Shown piece by piece: positions 57,943 to 64,000 of a stretch of 64,000 bases of DNA. Origin of the DNA: Pusillimonas sp. UBA6240. GTDB lineage: Bacteria; Pseudomonadota; Gammaproteobacteria; Burkholderiales; Burkholderiaceae_B. Numbering within the stretch: the first letter of the stretch is position 1; the number at the start of each line of letters is the position of its first letter. Below the pieces are notes generated by a model. That model made no database searches. It saw only the letters and a program-made list of their open reading frames with translations, and was not told where the DNA came from. Made by a program: the position numbers and the translations under genes. The DNA is taken from the NCBI GenBank assembly GCA_002441445.1, contig DJWC01000004.1:36969-100968 (forward strand). Reading direction: 5' to 3'.

Positions 57943-58401
57943 ATGAGCAACGCAGAGCAGCGCGCTCTCGTGCCGGTGCAGTACGCCGGTAAGAAGCGCG
58001 AAAAAGAGGACAACGTAGCCGGCACTGGACTGGTATGGGCGCCCGGCCAGATTCATTTCGTGCCGCCCTTGGTGGCGCAGAAGCTGGCCCGCCATCCCGA
58101 TGTTTGGAAGGTGGTCGACGATGCAACGGTCGACGAAGACCCGGCCAAGATTGGGTTGGTGGTGACCGACTCCGACACGCAAATCGCACAGCCTCCCACC
58201 AAGGAAGGCGAGAAGAAGCAGACGGAGCAGCCGCCCCAAACGTTCGACCTGCCGAACCTGCAAGGAATGACGCGCCCGGATATCGCGGAGTTTGTCTCCC
58301 GAAACTTCAACACCACGCTCCCTGCCAACATGAAGAAGGAAGACATGATTGCGCAGGCCGTAAATCTCGCCAACTCGCGCGCGGCAGGAGAGATTCAGTA
58401 A
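57943..58401 (+). CDS. Virion protein with C-terminal SAP/HeH-like helices
   Basis: 152 residues. The N-terminal half (LVPVQYAGKKREKEDNVAGTGLVWAPGQIHFVPPLVAQKLARHPDVWKVV) is seen in small head-region proteins. The C-terminus (LQGMTRPDIAEFVSRNFNTTLPANMKKEDMIAQAVNL) looks like a SAP/HeH helix-extension-helix fold. It may be an accessory head protein. TTGAGGA is near the start. Confidence 0.65.
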   Translation: MSNAEQRALVPVQYAGKKREKEDNVAGTGLVWAPGQIHFVPPLVAQKLARHPDVWKVVDDATVDEDPAKIGLVVTDSDTQIAQPPTKEGEKKQTEQPPQTFDLPNLQGMTRPDIAEFVSRNFNTTLPANMKKEDMIAQAVNLANSRAAGEIQ

Positions 58402-59055
58402 ATGGCCGCCTTGCGCGACTTCGAGCGGCACATTCTGCCTTTTGTGGATGGTGCGCCGCTGCCGGCCATCGAGGATGCAGTCCGGGATGCGTGTGTGGAG
58501 TTCTGCACGCGTACCAGGGTGCTGCGCCAGATACTCACGCCCATAACGCTGATTGCGGGCCTGGCCGAGTATGAACTGGATGCCCCGGACGGCGACAACC
58601 GAATCACGGAAGTCATGGGCGTTTGGTTGCCCCAGGGCCGAATTGACCCGTTCACCCGGCCCAAGCTTGACGAGCGCTACCCGAATGGCTGGGCGACGCT
58701 CGCGACTGGCGATGTGCGCGACGTGGCTGGCTATTACTGCCGGGCACCGGGCTTTGTGCGCCTGATCCCCAAGCTGACGATCAAGGTGGCGCGCGCGATG
58801 ACTGTCGAGGTGGCGTACTGCCCCGGCCGGGACGCTGTAGAGGTCGACGACCTGCTGCTCGACATGTACGGAGAGCCCATTGCCGCCGGCGCGCTGGGCC
58901 GGTTGCACCAGCATCCCGGTGCCAAGTATGCAGACCCGACGCGCGTGGCGACGTACCTGTCAACGTTCGAAGCTGGTATCACGAAGCATGCGGATGACTC
59001 CCAGCACGGGTTCGCGCACCAACCGCTGCGCACCGCAAGGGACACGCTGTCATGA
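58402..59055 (+). CDS. Head-tail adaptor-type protein
   Basis: 217 residues (MAALRDFERHILPFVDGAPLPAIEDAVRDACVEFCTRTRVLRQ...). An N-terminal helical part with CxxF, a beta insert and a C-terminal helical end are typical of phage connector proteins encoded after the capsid gene. Its ATG directly follows the upstream stop, and its stop overlaps the next start (ATGA). Family name not certain. Confidence 0.7.
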   Translation: MAALRDFERHILPFVDGAPLPAIEDAVRDACVEFCTRTRVLRQILTPITLIAGLAEYELDAPDGDNRITEVMGVWLPQGRIDPFTRPKLDERYPNGWATLATGDVRDVAGYYCRAPGFVRLIPKLTIKVARAMTVEVAYCPGRDAVEVDDLLLDMYGEPIAAGALGRLHQHPGAKYADPTRVATYLSTFEAGITKHADDSQHGFAHQPLRTARDTLS

Positions 59056-59690
59056 AAGTCTCCGACACTCTGACCCGCGCCCGGGACATCCTGCAGGACG
59101 CCGACGCTGATTATTGGTCCGAGGCCGAGCTACCGCGCTGGTTGAGCGATGGCCGCCTCGAGGCCTACAAGCTGCGGCCCGACCTGTACGAGGTTACCGA
59201 GGTGGCGACCCTGGCCGAAGGCTTCCGGCAAGAGCTGCCCAACAAGTCCCGCCGCCTGTTTGGTGTGCCGCGCAATGTGTCTGCGCCCAAGCAGCGCGCC
59301 ATCACCGTGATTCAGGCTGATGTCTTGGCCAGGATTCGCCCGCAGTGGCGCAGTACGAAGCCGGCTGCGGAGATCCTGCACTACATGTACAGCGAGCTGG
59401 ACCCCGGCCACTACGACGTCTATCCGCCGGCGCGCGCCGATGTCCAGATCGAGATCAGCTACGCCAAGTTGCCCGCTGCCGTATCGAACCCTGACACCGA
59501 ATTGTCCGAGGAAGGCGAGTACGCCACGGCGCTGATCGATTACGTGCTGTACCGGGCATTTCTCAAGGAAGCCGATACCGTCCCAGCGTTTCACGACCGC
59601 GCCATGCTGCATCTACAGATGGCTCGCGCGACGCTGGTGGGCGATGTGGCGGTCAAGGCTGATACCAGCCCGAATCGCAAGGAGTCGTGA
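59052..59690 (+). CDS. Phage adaptor protein (DUF6682-like)
   Basis: 212 residues (MKVSDTLTRARDILQDADADYWSEAELPRWLSDGRLEAYKLRPDLYEV...). The opening LxRARDILQDxxxxYWSxxELxxWLxDG matches short-tailed-phage adaptor proteins that sit between portal and tail. The C-terminus has AEYATALIDYVLYRAFLKEADTV-type helices common to these connectors. Coupled to both neighbours. Confidence 0.78.
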   Translation: MKVSDTLTRARDILQDADADYWSEAELPRWLSDGRLEAYKLRPDLYEVTEVATLAEGFRQELPNKSRRLFGVPRNVSAPKQRAITVIQADVLARIRPQWRSTKPAAEILHYMYSELDPGHYDVYPPARADVQIEISYAKLPAAVSNPDTELSEEGEYATALIDYVLYRAFLKEADTVPAFHDRAMLHLQMARATLVGDVAVKADTSPNRKES

Positions 59691-60091
59691 TGGCCACGAA
59701 CAAGAAGATTCCGCTCGTGCAGGGCGACACCCGCCCGCAACTGGTCCTGTCGCTGACTGATGAAAACACCGGCCGGCCGATTGATCTGTCCGGGGCCAAC
59801 ACCACCATTCGCTTCCTGTTTCGTGAGCTCGGCGCAGATGCCGCCAAGGCCATCATGCCGTGCTATCCAGTTGCGGGTTTTGAGGATCCGGATACGGGCG
59901 AGGTCGATTATTCGCCGCCGTATGACGTGGCCGGCAAGGGTGGGCGTTGCGTGATGGATTGGTCGCCTGATGCATTGGATACCGCGGGCGAGTTCGACGG
60001 CGAAGTCGAAGTCACCTTCGAGCCCGGTGCCGTCCAGACGCCCTACAAGCTACTGACCTTCACCGTGCGGGAGCAGATTCAGGATGCCTAA
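59690..60091 (+). CDS. Tail/baseplate protein, BppU N-terminal-like
   Basis: 133 residues. PLVQGDTRPQLVLSLTDENTGRPIDLSGANTTIRFLFRE and the closing GEVEVTFEPGAVQTPYKLLTFTVRE resemble the immunoglobulin-like N-terminal domain of BppU-type baseplate proteins, which plugs receptor-binding parts onto the tail. The ATG at 59690 overlaps the preceding TGA. Confidence 0.65.
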   Translation: MATNKKIPLVQGDTRPQLVLSLTDENTGRPIDLSGANTTIRFLFRELGADAAKAIMPCYPVAGFEDPDTGEVDYSPPYDVAGKGGRCVMDWSPDALDTAGEFDGEVEVTFEPGAVQTPYKLLTFTVREQIQDA

Positions 60092-60794
60092 GGGAATCCG
60101 GGTCACCGTTTCGGCCGCGCAGCCGGCGGTCAAGGTCAACGGCGAGTTCATCGAACTGACCGCGCAATGGGTAGCGGCGGCCATCTCCGCATCGCTGGAC
60201 CCCGCTGGCAAGAACCCTGTCTTGGTCGATGTGGCTGCGGCGGTAGACAGCCTGGGTTTCGAGTTCAGGCTTGAGGACGGCACGACCGCCCGCGATGCAC
60301 TGGTGGTCCATGTAGAGCGCCTGCTGTCCGATGTCTCGACCGTGGAAGACCTGCTCCACGTCAACGTGGAAAAGCTGCTGGCTGACGCATCAGCCTGCGC
60401 GGACCGGCTGAGCATTGAGGTGGCGTGGTCGGACCTTAGCCAAGCGCTGGACCGGCTCACCGTGCACGTGGACAAGGCACTCGCCGATGCCACGCAAGCT
60501 GGCGATGCCACCCGCGTCGATATCAACAAAGCCATCAGCGATGGCGCAGCCAGTCAGGACCAGATCGCCTTTGGCTTCGCATTGCACGACGAAGCGGCGA
60601 GCGCCGACGAACTCCGCGGCCACGTGGAAAAGGCTGTCTCCGACATAAGCGTGAGCGGCGATGCAGTCACTACCGACATTGACCGCGCCATGTCCGACGC
60701 CGTGGCATCAGGCGACTCGGGCGTCATCTACGCGCAGAACTATGTCCGCGACTACGTCGAGGACGAATACGTCGGCAAGAAATTCACCTTCTGA
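60084..60794 (+). CDS. Tail protein built of 16/18-residue repeats
   Basis: 236 residues. Residues 1-58 are a non-repeat head. Residues 59-214 are nine consecutive units in the order 16, 18, 18, three times over (a 52-residue super-repeat). The 18-residue units follow (V/I)-x-(V/I)-(D/E)-K-A-x-(S/A)-D-x4-(G/A)-D-x3, e.g. VHVDKALADATQAGDATR. A C-terminal segment (YVRDYVEDEYVGKKFTF) follows. It overlaps the upstream gene by 8 bases. It could be an elongated trimeric fibre shaft or beta-solenoid; function inferred from position only. Confidence 0.7.
   Translation: MPKGIRVTVSAAQPAVKVNGEFIELTAQWVAAAISASLDPAGKNPVLVDVAAAVDSLGFEFRLEDGTTARDALVVHVERLLSDVSTVEDLLHVNVEKLLADASACADRLSIEVAWSDLSQALDRLTVHVDKALADATQAGDATRVDINKAISDGAASQDQIAFGFALHDEAASADELRGHVEKAVSDISVSGDAVTTDIDRAMSDAVASGDSGVIYAQNYVRDYVEDEYVGKKFTF
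60258..60725 (+). repeat. Nine-unit protein-coding repeat array
   Basis: Three copies of a 16+18+18 residue block, diverged in DNA sequence but regular in length and in the position of Asp, Lys and Val. Confidence 0.75.
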
Positions 60795-60808
60795 AGAGGA
60801 AAACAAGC

Positions 60809-61258
60809 ATGTTTCTAATAAACCGCACTTTGAGCCGCGGCGATATCGAGCTGCTTATTCAGCGCGCGAGCGGCCGCATCGACCGGTACTACTTTCCTAA
60901 CCTCTACACAAACGTGGGCCTGGGTCGCTTGGCCGCGCTGGAGGCCGACGAGGCAGTGGACCCCATCAGCCACATGGCGGTGGGCACGGGCACAACTCCA
61001 GCGGCTGGCGGAGATACTGCACTTGAAGCCGAGATCGCCGGGTCTCGCGTTGCAGTTACGAAGTCCGGCTCCGGTGCGTCACGCATCTATACAGCCGTCT
61101 TTGTGGAAGGCGTCGGAAACGGAGCGATCACTGAAGCGGGCCTATTCAGCGCAGCGACCGGCGGCCAGATGAGTAACCGTAGCGTTTTCGGGGTGAAGAC
61201 CAAGGAACCTGGCGAGGTGTTCACCTTCAATTGGATGTTGACCCATCTGCGGGCGTAA
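60809..61258 (+). CDS. Tail-associated protein
   Basis: 149 residues (MFLINRTLSRGDIELLIQRASGRIDRYYFPNLYTNVGLGRLAALEADEAVDPISHMAVGTG...). The ISHMAVGTGTTPAAGGDTALEAEIA...EAGLFSAATGGQM pattern is shared by many tail proteins of siphophages and podophages that carry fibres. GAGGAAAAC precedes the ATG. Confidence 0.7.
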   Translation: MFLINRTLSRGDIELLIQRASGRIDRYYFPNLYTNVGLGRLAALEADEAVDPISHMAVGTGTTPAAGGDTALEAEIAGSRVAVTKSGSGASRIYTAVFVEGVGNGAITEAGLFSAATGGQMSNRSVFGVKTKEPGEVFTFNWMLTHLRA

Positions 61259-61261
61259 GAC

Positions 61262-62425
61262 ATGAGCCTGACAGATCTCACGCTGCGCGCCGACCTTGAC
61301 CGGCTCCTGACTTCTCAGGAGCTGGACCAGAACCAGGTAAACCTGCGCGACGCCATCGATAAGGTGGCTGGCCGCTGGTATGGGGAAACTGAGCCACCCG
61401 TGAAAGTACCGGGGATGGAGTGGATTCAGCAGTCTATCGGTGTAACCCTTGTGCGTGATCCGACCAACACGACTTGGTTGAGGAAAGAGCGGGCGTTCGT
61501 CGATATGACTGGGTATTCGCCGGTAAGCTCGTTTAAGAACAAGATCATTAATGGGGATTTTCTAATTTGGCAAAGAGGCGCGAGCCAAATCACCAGTGGG
61601 TATGGTTCGGACGATCGTTGGCTTAACTATCACGTCGGGTCTACAAAGACACATAGCCAGCAAGTACACACTCCCGGGCAAGCAGAAGTTCCCGGAAACC
61701 CCATATATTTCAGCCGCACAACCGTCACATCCATTGCGGGTGACAGTAATGGGGTGGCAAAGATCCAGCGAATAGAAGATGTTCGGACGTTCTCTGGTAT
61801 GGTAGCCACCCTGTCGTTTAATGCAAGGGCGGATAGCCCGAAAAAGATAGGAGTAGTGTTCTATCAAAATTTTGGTGTTGGGGGAAGCCCTGCCGTGGTG
61901 TTTGGTAGCCATCTGGTCGACGTACCCACCATTTGGAAAAGGTTTGCAATCACTATATCGGTCCCATCTATCATGAATATGACGATAGGGGTAAATAACT
62001 TTATATCTCCTGTCTTTGTATTCGATGCGGGCACCTCCTTCCTGTCTGGCGCTGGCAGTGTCGGCCGACAATCAGGAACATTCGACCTCTCTGAGATTCA
62101 GTTTGAGGCAGGTGCGCATGCTACTGAGTTTGAACAGCGTCCCTTCACAATTGAAGAAGCCTTATGCCAAAGGTATTTCGAGGCAGGGGTCTCTGGGTAC
62201 GAGTCCCCTAATTTAATTGGACAAGCCAGTTCCAGTAAGTTCAGAGTAATTAAGCGCGTGATTCCGACCTTTGTTTCCACCAACTTTTACAATATTGTTA
62301 ATGCGAAAATCGGAGCCAATCGCTTTATCACCACCGGTGAATTCGGCCGATACTGTTCTGCAATAACTGACTCTGCTGGTCAAATAGCCGCAACGGAAAA
62401 CTGGACGGCGGACGCGGAGTTATAA
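61262..62425 (+). CDS. Tail fibre / receptor-binding protein
   Basis: 387 residues. A short N-terminal anchoring part (MSLTDLTLRADLDRLL, RWYGETEPPV) is followed by the fibre signature FKNKIINGDFLIWQRGASQITSGYGSDDRWL and a beta-sandwich ending in LSEIQFEAGAHATEFEQRPFTIEEALCQRYFE. From about 61500 the DNA is clearly AT-richer than the rest of the virion genes, a sign of recent exchange of the host-range region. It likely determines receptor specificity. Confidence 0.85.
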   Translation: MSLTDLTLRADLDRLLTSQELDQNQVNLRDAIDKVAGRWYGETEPPVKVPGMEWIQQSIGVTLVRDPTNTTWLRKERAFVDMTGYSPVSSFKNKIINGDFLIWQRGASQITSGYGSDDRWLNYHVGSTKTHSQQVHTPGQAEVPGNPIYFSRTTVTSIAGDSNGVAKIQRIEDVRTFSGMVATLSFNARADSPKKIGVVFYQNFGVGGSPAVVFGSHLVDVPTIWKRFAITISVPSIMNMTIGVNNFISPVFVFDAGTSFLSGAGSVGRQSGTFDLSEIQFEAGAHATEFEQRPFTIEEALCQRYFEAGVSGYESPNLIGQASSSKFRVIKRVIPTFVSTNFYNIVNAKIGANRFITTGEFGRYCSAITDSAGQIAATENWTADAEL

Positions 62426-62827
62426 ATGTATAAGTTAACTGAAACCGATTTGATTCTTAGGCTCGCAGACCGGGCGGAAATTCCACCCTATCCGGCCAAC
62501 CGTGATTACCAAGAGTACCTAGCCTGGCTTGCGCAAGGAAACGAGCCCGAGCCATACGTGCCGCCTCCGCCACCGGTTCCTCAAAGCGTCTCTCGCTACC
62601 AAGGCCGCGAGGCCATGCGCCGTACCGCTTACGGTGATGGCACACTGCTGGAAGCCGTGGAAGCGTTGATTGCTGCGCCAGAAACGCCGCAACTCTATAA
62701 GGATGCCTGGAACGACATCCAGACTTTCCAGCGGAACAGCCCCATGCTGCTGGCGCTGGCCGCCCAGCTAGGAATAACCGATCAGTTGGACGACTTGTTC
62801 ATCTTGGCGGATTCTATCCACGTCTGA
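62426..62827 (+). CDS. Tail fibre assembly chaperone-like protein
   Basis: 133 residues (MYKLTETDLILRLADRAEIPPYPANRDYQEYLAWLAQGNEPEPYVPPPPPVP...). The Y-x-x-YLAWLAxGNxPEP segment and proline stretch are typical of proteins encoded immediately after fibre genes that fold or tip the fibre. The ATG directly follows the fibre stop. Confidence 0.75.
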   Translation: MYKLTETDLILRLADRAEIPPYPANRDYQEYLAWLAQGNEPEPYVPPPPPVPQSVSRYQGREAMRRTAYGDGTLLEAVEALIAAPETPQLYKDAWNDIQTFQRNSPMLLALAAQLGITDQLDDLFILADSIHV

Positions 62828-62848
62828 CCAGCACAACCCTTATTCACG

Positions 62849-62874
62849 AGCCCGGCCGAGCGCCGGGCTTTTTC
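62849..62874 (+). terminator. Rho-independent terminator
   Basis: AGCCCGGC-CGAG-CGCCGGGCT-type stem followed by TTTTT. It ends the tail-fibre unit before the lysis genes. Confidence 0.8.
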
Positions 62875-62891
62875 ATTTAGGACAGCTACCC

Positions 62892-63263
62892 ATGAACGAC
62901 CAGCGCCCGCAGCAGGGACTGTCGCCGGATGCGCGCGCCATCATCAATGCCATCTATCAGATGGACGAGCGGCACAAGCGCGCGGAAGACCAGAAGCACG
63001 AGGAGAACAAGCGGCAGATCGAATCGATTCTGGCGACGCAACGGCAAGTCAAGGCGGAGCTGGAGGGTATCGCGAGAGGCTTTCCGGACGGCGATCCGGA
63101 GAGCCACCGGCGATACCACGAACAAATTATGGAATGGCACGAGCTGCGCAACAAGATGGTACGTGAGGCCTTGGTCAATGCAGCGAAGGCCGGCGGTATC
63201 GCGGGCCTTGCCTGGATTGCCTATGCAGTTTGGACAGCATTCAAGATGGAGATCATGCGATGA
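62892..63263 (+). CDS. Membrane-anchored lysis-region protein
   Basis: 123 residues. A charged coiled-coil N-terminus (DERHKRAEDQKHEENKRQIESIL) is followed by one C-terminal membrane helix (AGGIAGLAWIAYAVWTAF). It starts the lysis cassette and overlaps the holin-like gene by ATGA. It could be a second holin, an antiholin or a spanin-type accessory. Confidence 0.6.
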   Translation: MNDQRPQQGLSPDARAIINAIYQMDERHKRAEDQKHEENKRQIESILATQRQVKAELEGIARGFPDGDPESHRRYHEQIMEWHELRNKMVREALVNAAKAGGIAGLAWIAYAVWTAFKMEIMR

Positions 63264-63511
63264 AATTTGTAGAAGATTGGAAAGACTGGCCCCGGTGGTG
63301 GTCTACCTACTTTGAACTCGCTGCGGCGAGTTTTTTTTCGTACCTTGCCGCTGCTCCGGATGCGGTCATTCGCATCTGGCTGTCGCTTCCAGAGGATATT
63401 CGAGCAGCCATTGATCCCGAATACATCCAGTGGGCCGGGATTGCGCTGATCGCAAGCGGCTCCTTTTGCAAGATCGTGGAGCAGCAGAAGCTGAAGAGGG
63501 CGGCGAAATGA
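63260..63511 (+). CDS. Holin-like protein
   Basis: 83 residues from the ATG at 63260 (MKFVEDWKDWPRWWSTYFELAAASFFSYLAAAPDAVIRIW...). It has two hydrophobic helices, a WW-rich N-terminus and a basic C-terminus (IVEQQKLKRAAK), a common holin form. The stop overlaps the endolysin start, as in most lysis cassettes. Confidence 0.75.
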   Translation: MKFVEDWKDWPRWWSTYFELAAASFFSYLAAAPDAVIRIWLSLPEDIRAAIDPEYIQWAGIALIASGSFCKIVEQQKLKRAAK

Positions 63512-64000
63512 AAGCCCTATTTGCTTGGCTGATCAGCCTGTTCACTTGGCCGTCGATTGAGCCCGAGCCGGCGCGGCAACTGGCATGGGGCAACAAGGTA
63601 AGCGCAGCGTTCCGCGAGAAGGTGTTCATTATCTGTGCTGCCTTGGGTATCGATCCAGACTACTTGATGGCGTGCATCGCCTTCGAAACTGGCGGGACGT
63701 TTAACCCAGCTGAGCGGAACCGTGCGGGCAGTGGGGCAACTGGCCTGATTCAGTTCATGCCAAAGACCGCCGTTGCCTTGGGCACCACCACCTCCGCGCT
63801 CGCTGCCATGTCTGCTTTGGAGCAGCTGGATTGGGTGCTCAAGTACTTCCAGCCTTATGCCGGTCGCCTGAAGACACTGTCCGACGTCTACATGGCCATC
63901 CTCTGGCCCAAGGCCATAGGCAAGCCCGAAAACTACGTGCTGTGGGAGAAGGGTACAAGCCCTACGACCTATCGACAAAACGCCGGTCTGGACATGGACG
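63508..64000 (+). CDS. Endolysin, lytic transglycosylase-like (3' end outside window)
   Basis: 164 residues are visible. An N-terminal hydrophobic segment (MKALFAWLISLFTW) may be a signal-anchor-release sequence. The domain has ACIAFETGGTFNPAERNRAGSGATGLIQFMP, with the catalytic Glu and the GLIQFMP of SLT-type transglycosylases, then YFQPYAGRLKTLSDVYMAILWPKA. It would cleave peptidoglycan after holin opening. Cut by the window end. Confidence 0.88.
   Translation, partial: MKALFAWLISLFTWPSIEPEPARQLAWGNKVSAAFREKVFIICAALGIDPDYLMACIAFETGGTFNPAERNRAGSGATGLIQFMPKTAVALGTTTSALAAMSALEQLDWVLKYFQPYAGRLKTLSDVYMAILWPKAIGKPENYVLWEKGTSPTTYRQNAGLDMD

Larger units (their letters stand above)
22911..64000. 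mobile_element. Prophage, incomplete at the right edge of the window
   Basis: Phage-type genes run without a break from the AlpA-like gene at 22991 to an endolysin cut at 64000. They include recombination genes, repressor/Cro, replication genes, terminase, portal, capsid, tail fibre and lysis genes. The left border is placed only roughly, between the terminator at 22874-22910 and 22991. No integrase or matching attachment repeat is seen in the window. Virion genes resemble those of short-tailed phages. Confidence 0.9.

Noticed and set aside
61262..62827. Diversity-generating retroelement at the tail fibre, as in Bordetella phage BPP-1
   Set aside because: No reverse transcriptase, template repeat or Mtd-like gene is visible up to 64 kb.

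Overview
The window joins about 22.7 kb of a GC-rich bacterial chromosome to about 41 kb of a prophage that runs off the right edge. The chromosome points to the Burkholderiales, most likely Alcaligenaceae (Bordetella/Achromobacter relatives). It carries two Bug-type periplasmic receptors, a TctB/TctA pair and many LysR regulators beside small catabolic operons. The species cannot be named from sequence alone.

Chromosomal part (1-22.7 kb). First comes the 3' end of an Ap4A phosphorylase-like gene. A LysR gene then faces a tripartite tricarboxylate transporter (Bug receptor, TctB, TctA) that runs on into a PxpA (LamB/YcsF) protein and a PLP-dependent ammonia-lyase-like enzyme. Next are a YkgJ-like cysteine-cluster protein and a second LysR gene. 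The following cluster has an aconitase/isopropylmalate-dehydratase-type enzyme with its two halves fused in swapped order, a binding protein/permease/ATPase ABC importer of the iron(III)/polyamine type, and an alpha/beta hydrolase. After ung and a GntP permease, a third LysR gene faces a ThDP enzyme, an SDR dehydrogenase and another Bug receptor. A GFA-fold protein and a strong bidirectional terminator close this part.

Prophage, leftward early operon (23.0-39.5 kb, minus strand). Most genes overlap by ATGA or GTGA. Read in the direction of transcription they encode small proteins, a YqaJ exonuclease, a RecT annealing protein, an SbcC/RecF-like ATPase, a DnaQ-like exonuclease, a C5 cytosine methyltransferase with an unusual repeat insert, an HNH endonuclease, a helicase-methyltransferase fusion interrupted by an intein and apparently out of frame at a homopolymer, a J-domain protein, and an AlpA/excisionase-like protein at the left end. 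No integrase is visible.

Between this operon and the immunity region lies about 1.57 kb (39.55-41.12 kb) with no convincing gene but dense perfect hairpins. On the minus strand it forms two modules. Each begins with a boxA-like sequence and is closed by a long-range inverted repeat, the layout of an rRNA operon. It starts just downstream of a repressor-controlled leftward promoter. I regard this candidate large structured RNA as the most interesting item in the window.

Immunity region (41.1-43.5 kb). There is a repressor without a peptidase domain, a divergent Cro/YdaS-like gene and four copies of a 13-bp palindromic operator at two sites 2 kb apart. Between them lie an AT-richer Rap1a/Tai-like secreted protein and a membrane protein, probably lysogenic-conversion cargo. 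A stand-alone Cas2-like gene lies just beyond.

Rightward genes (43.1-64 kb). These are NinB, Ref-like nuclease, replication initiator, DnaB-like helicase, RuvC-like resolvase and a putative Q-type late regulator followed by a promoter-terminator pair. Then come two promoters with palindromic spacers, a candidate small RNA, a tRNA with anticodon CAT, terminase, portal, scaffold, an N4-gp56-like major capsid protein, adaptors, tail proteins (one built of 16/18-residue repeats), an AT-richer tail fibre with its chaperone, holin and a lytic transglycosylase cut by the window end. The virion genes suggest a short-tailed phage, because no tape-measure or tail-tube gene is seen up to 64 kb.
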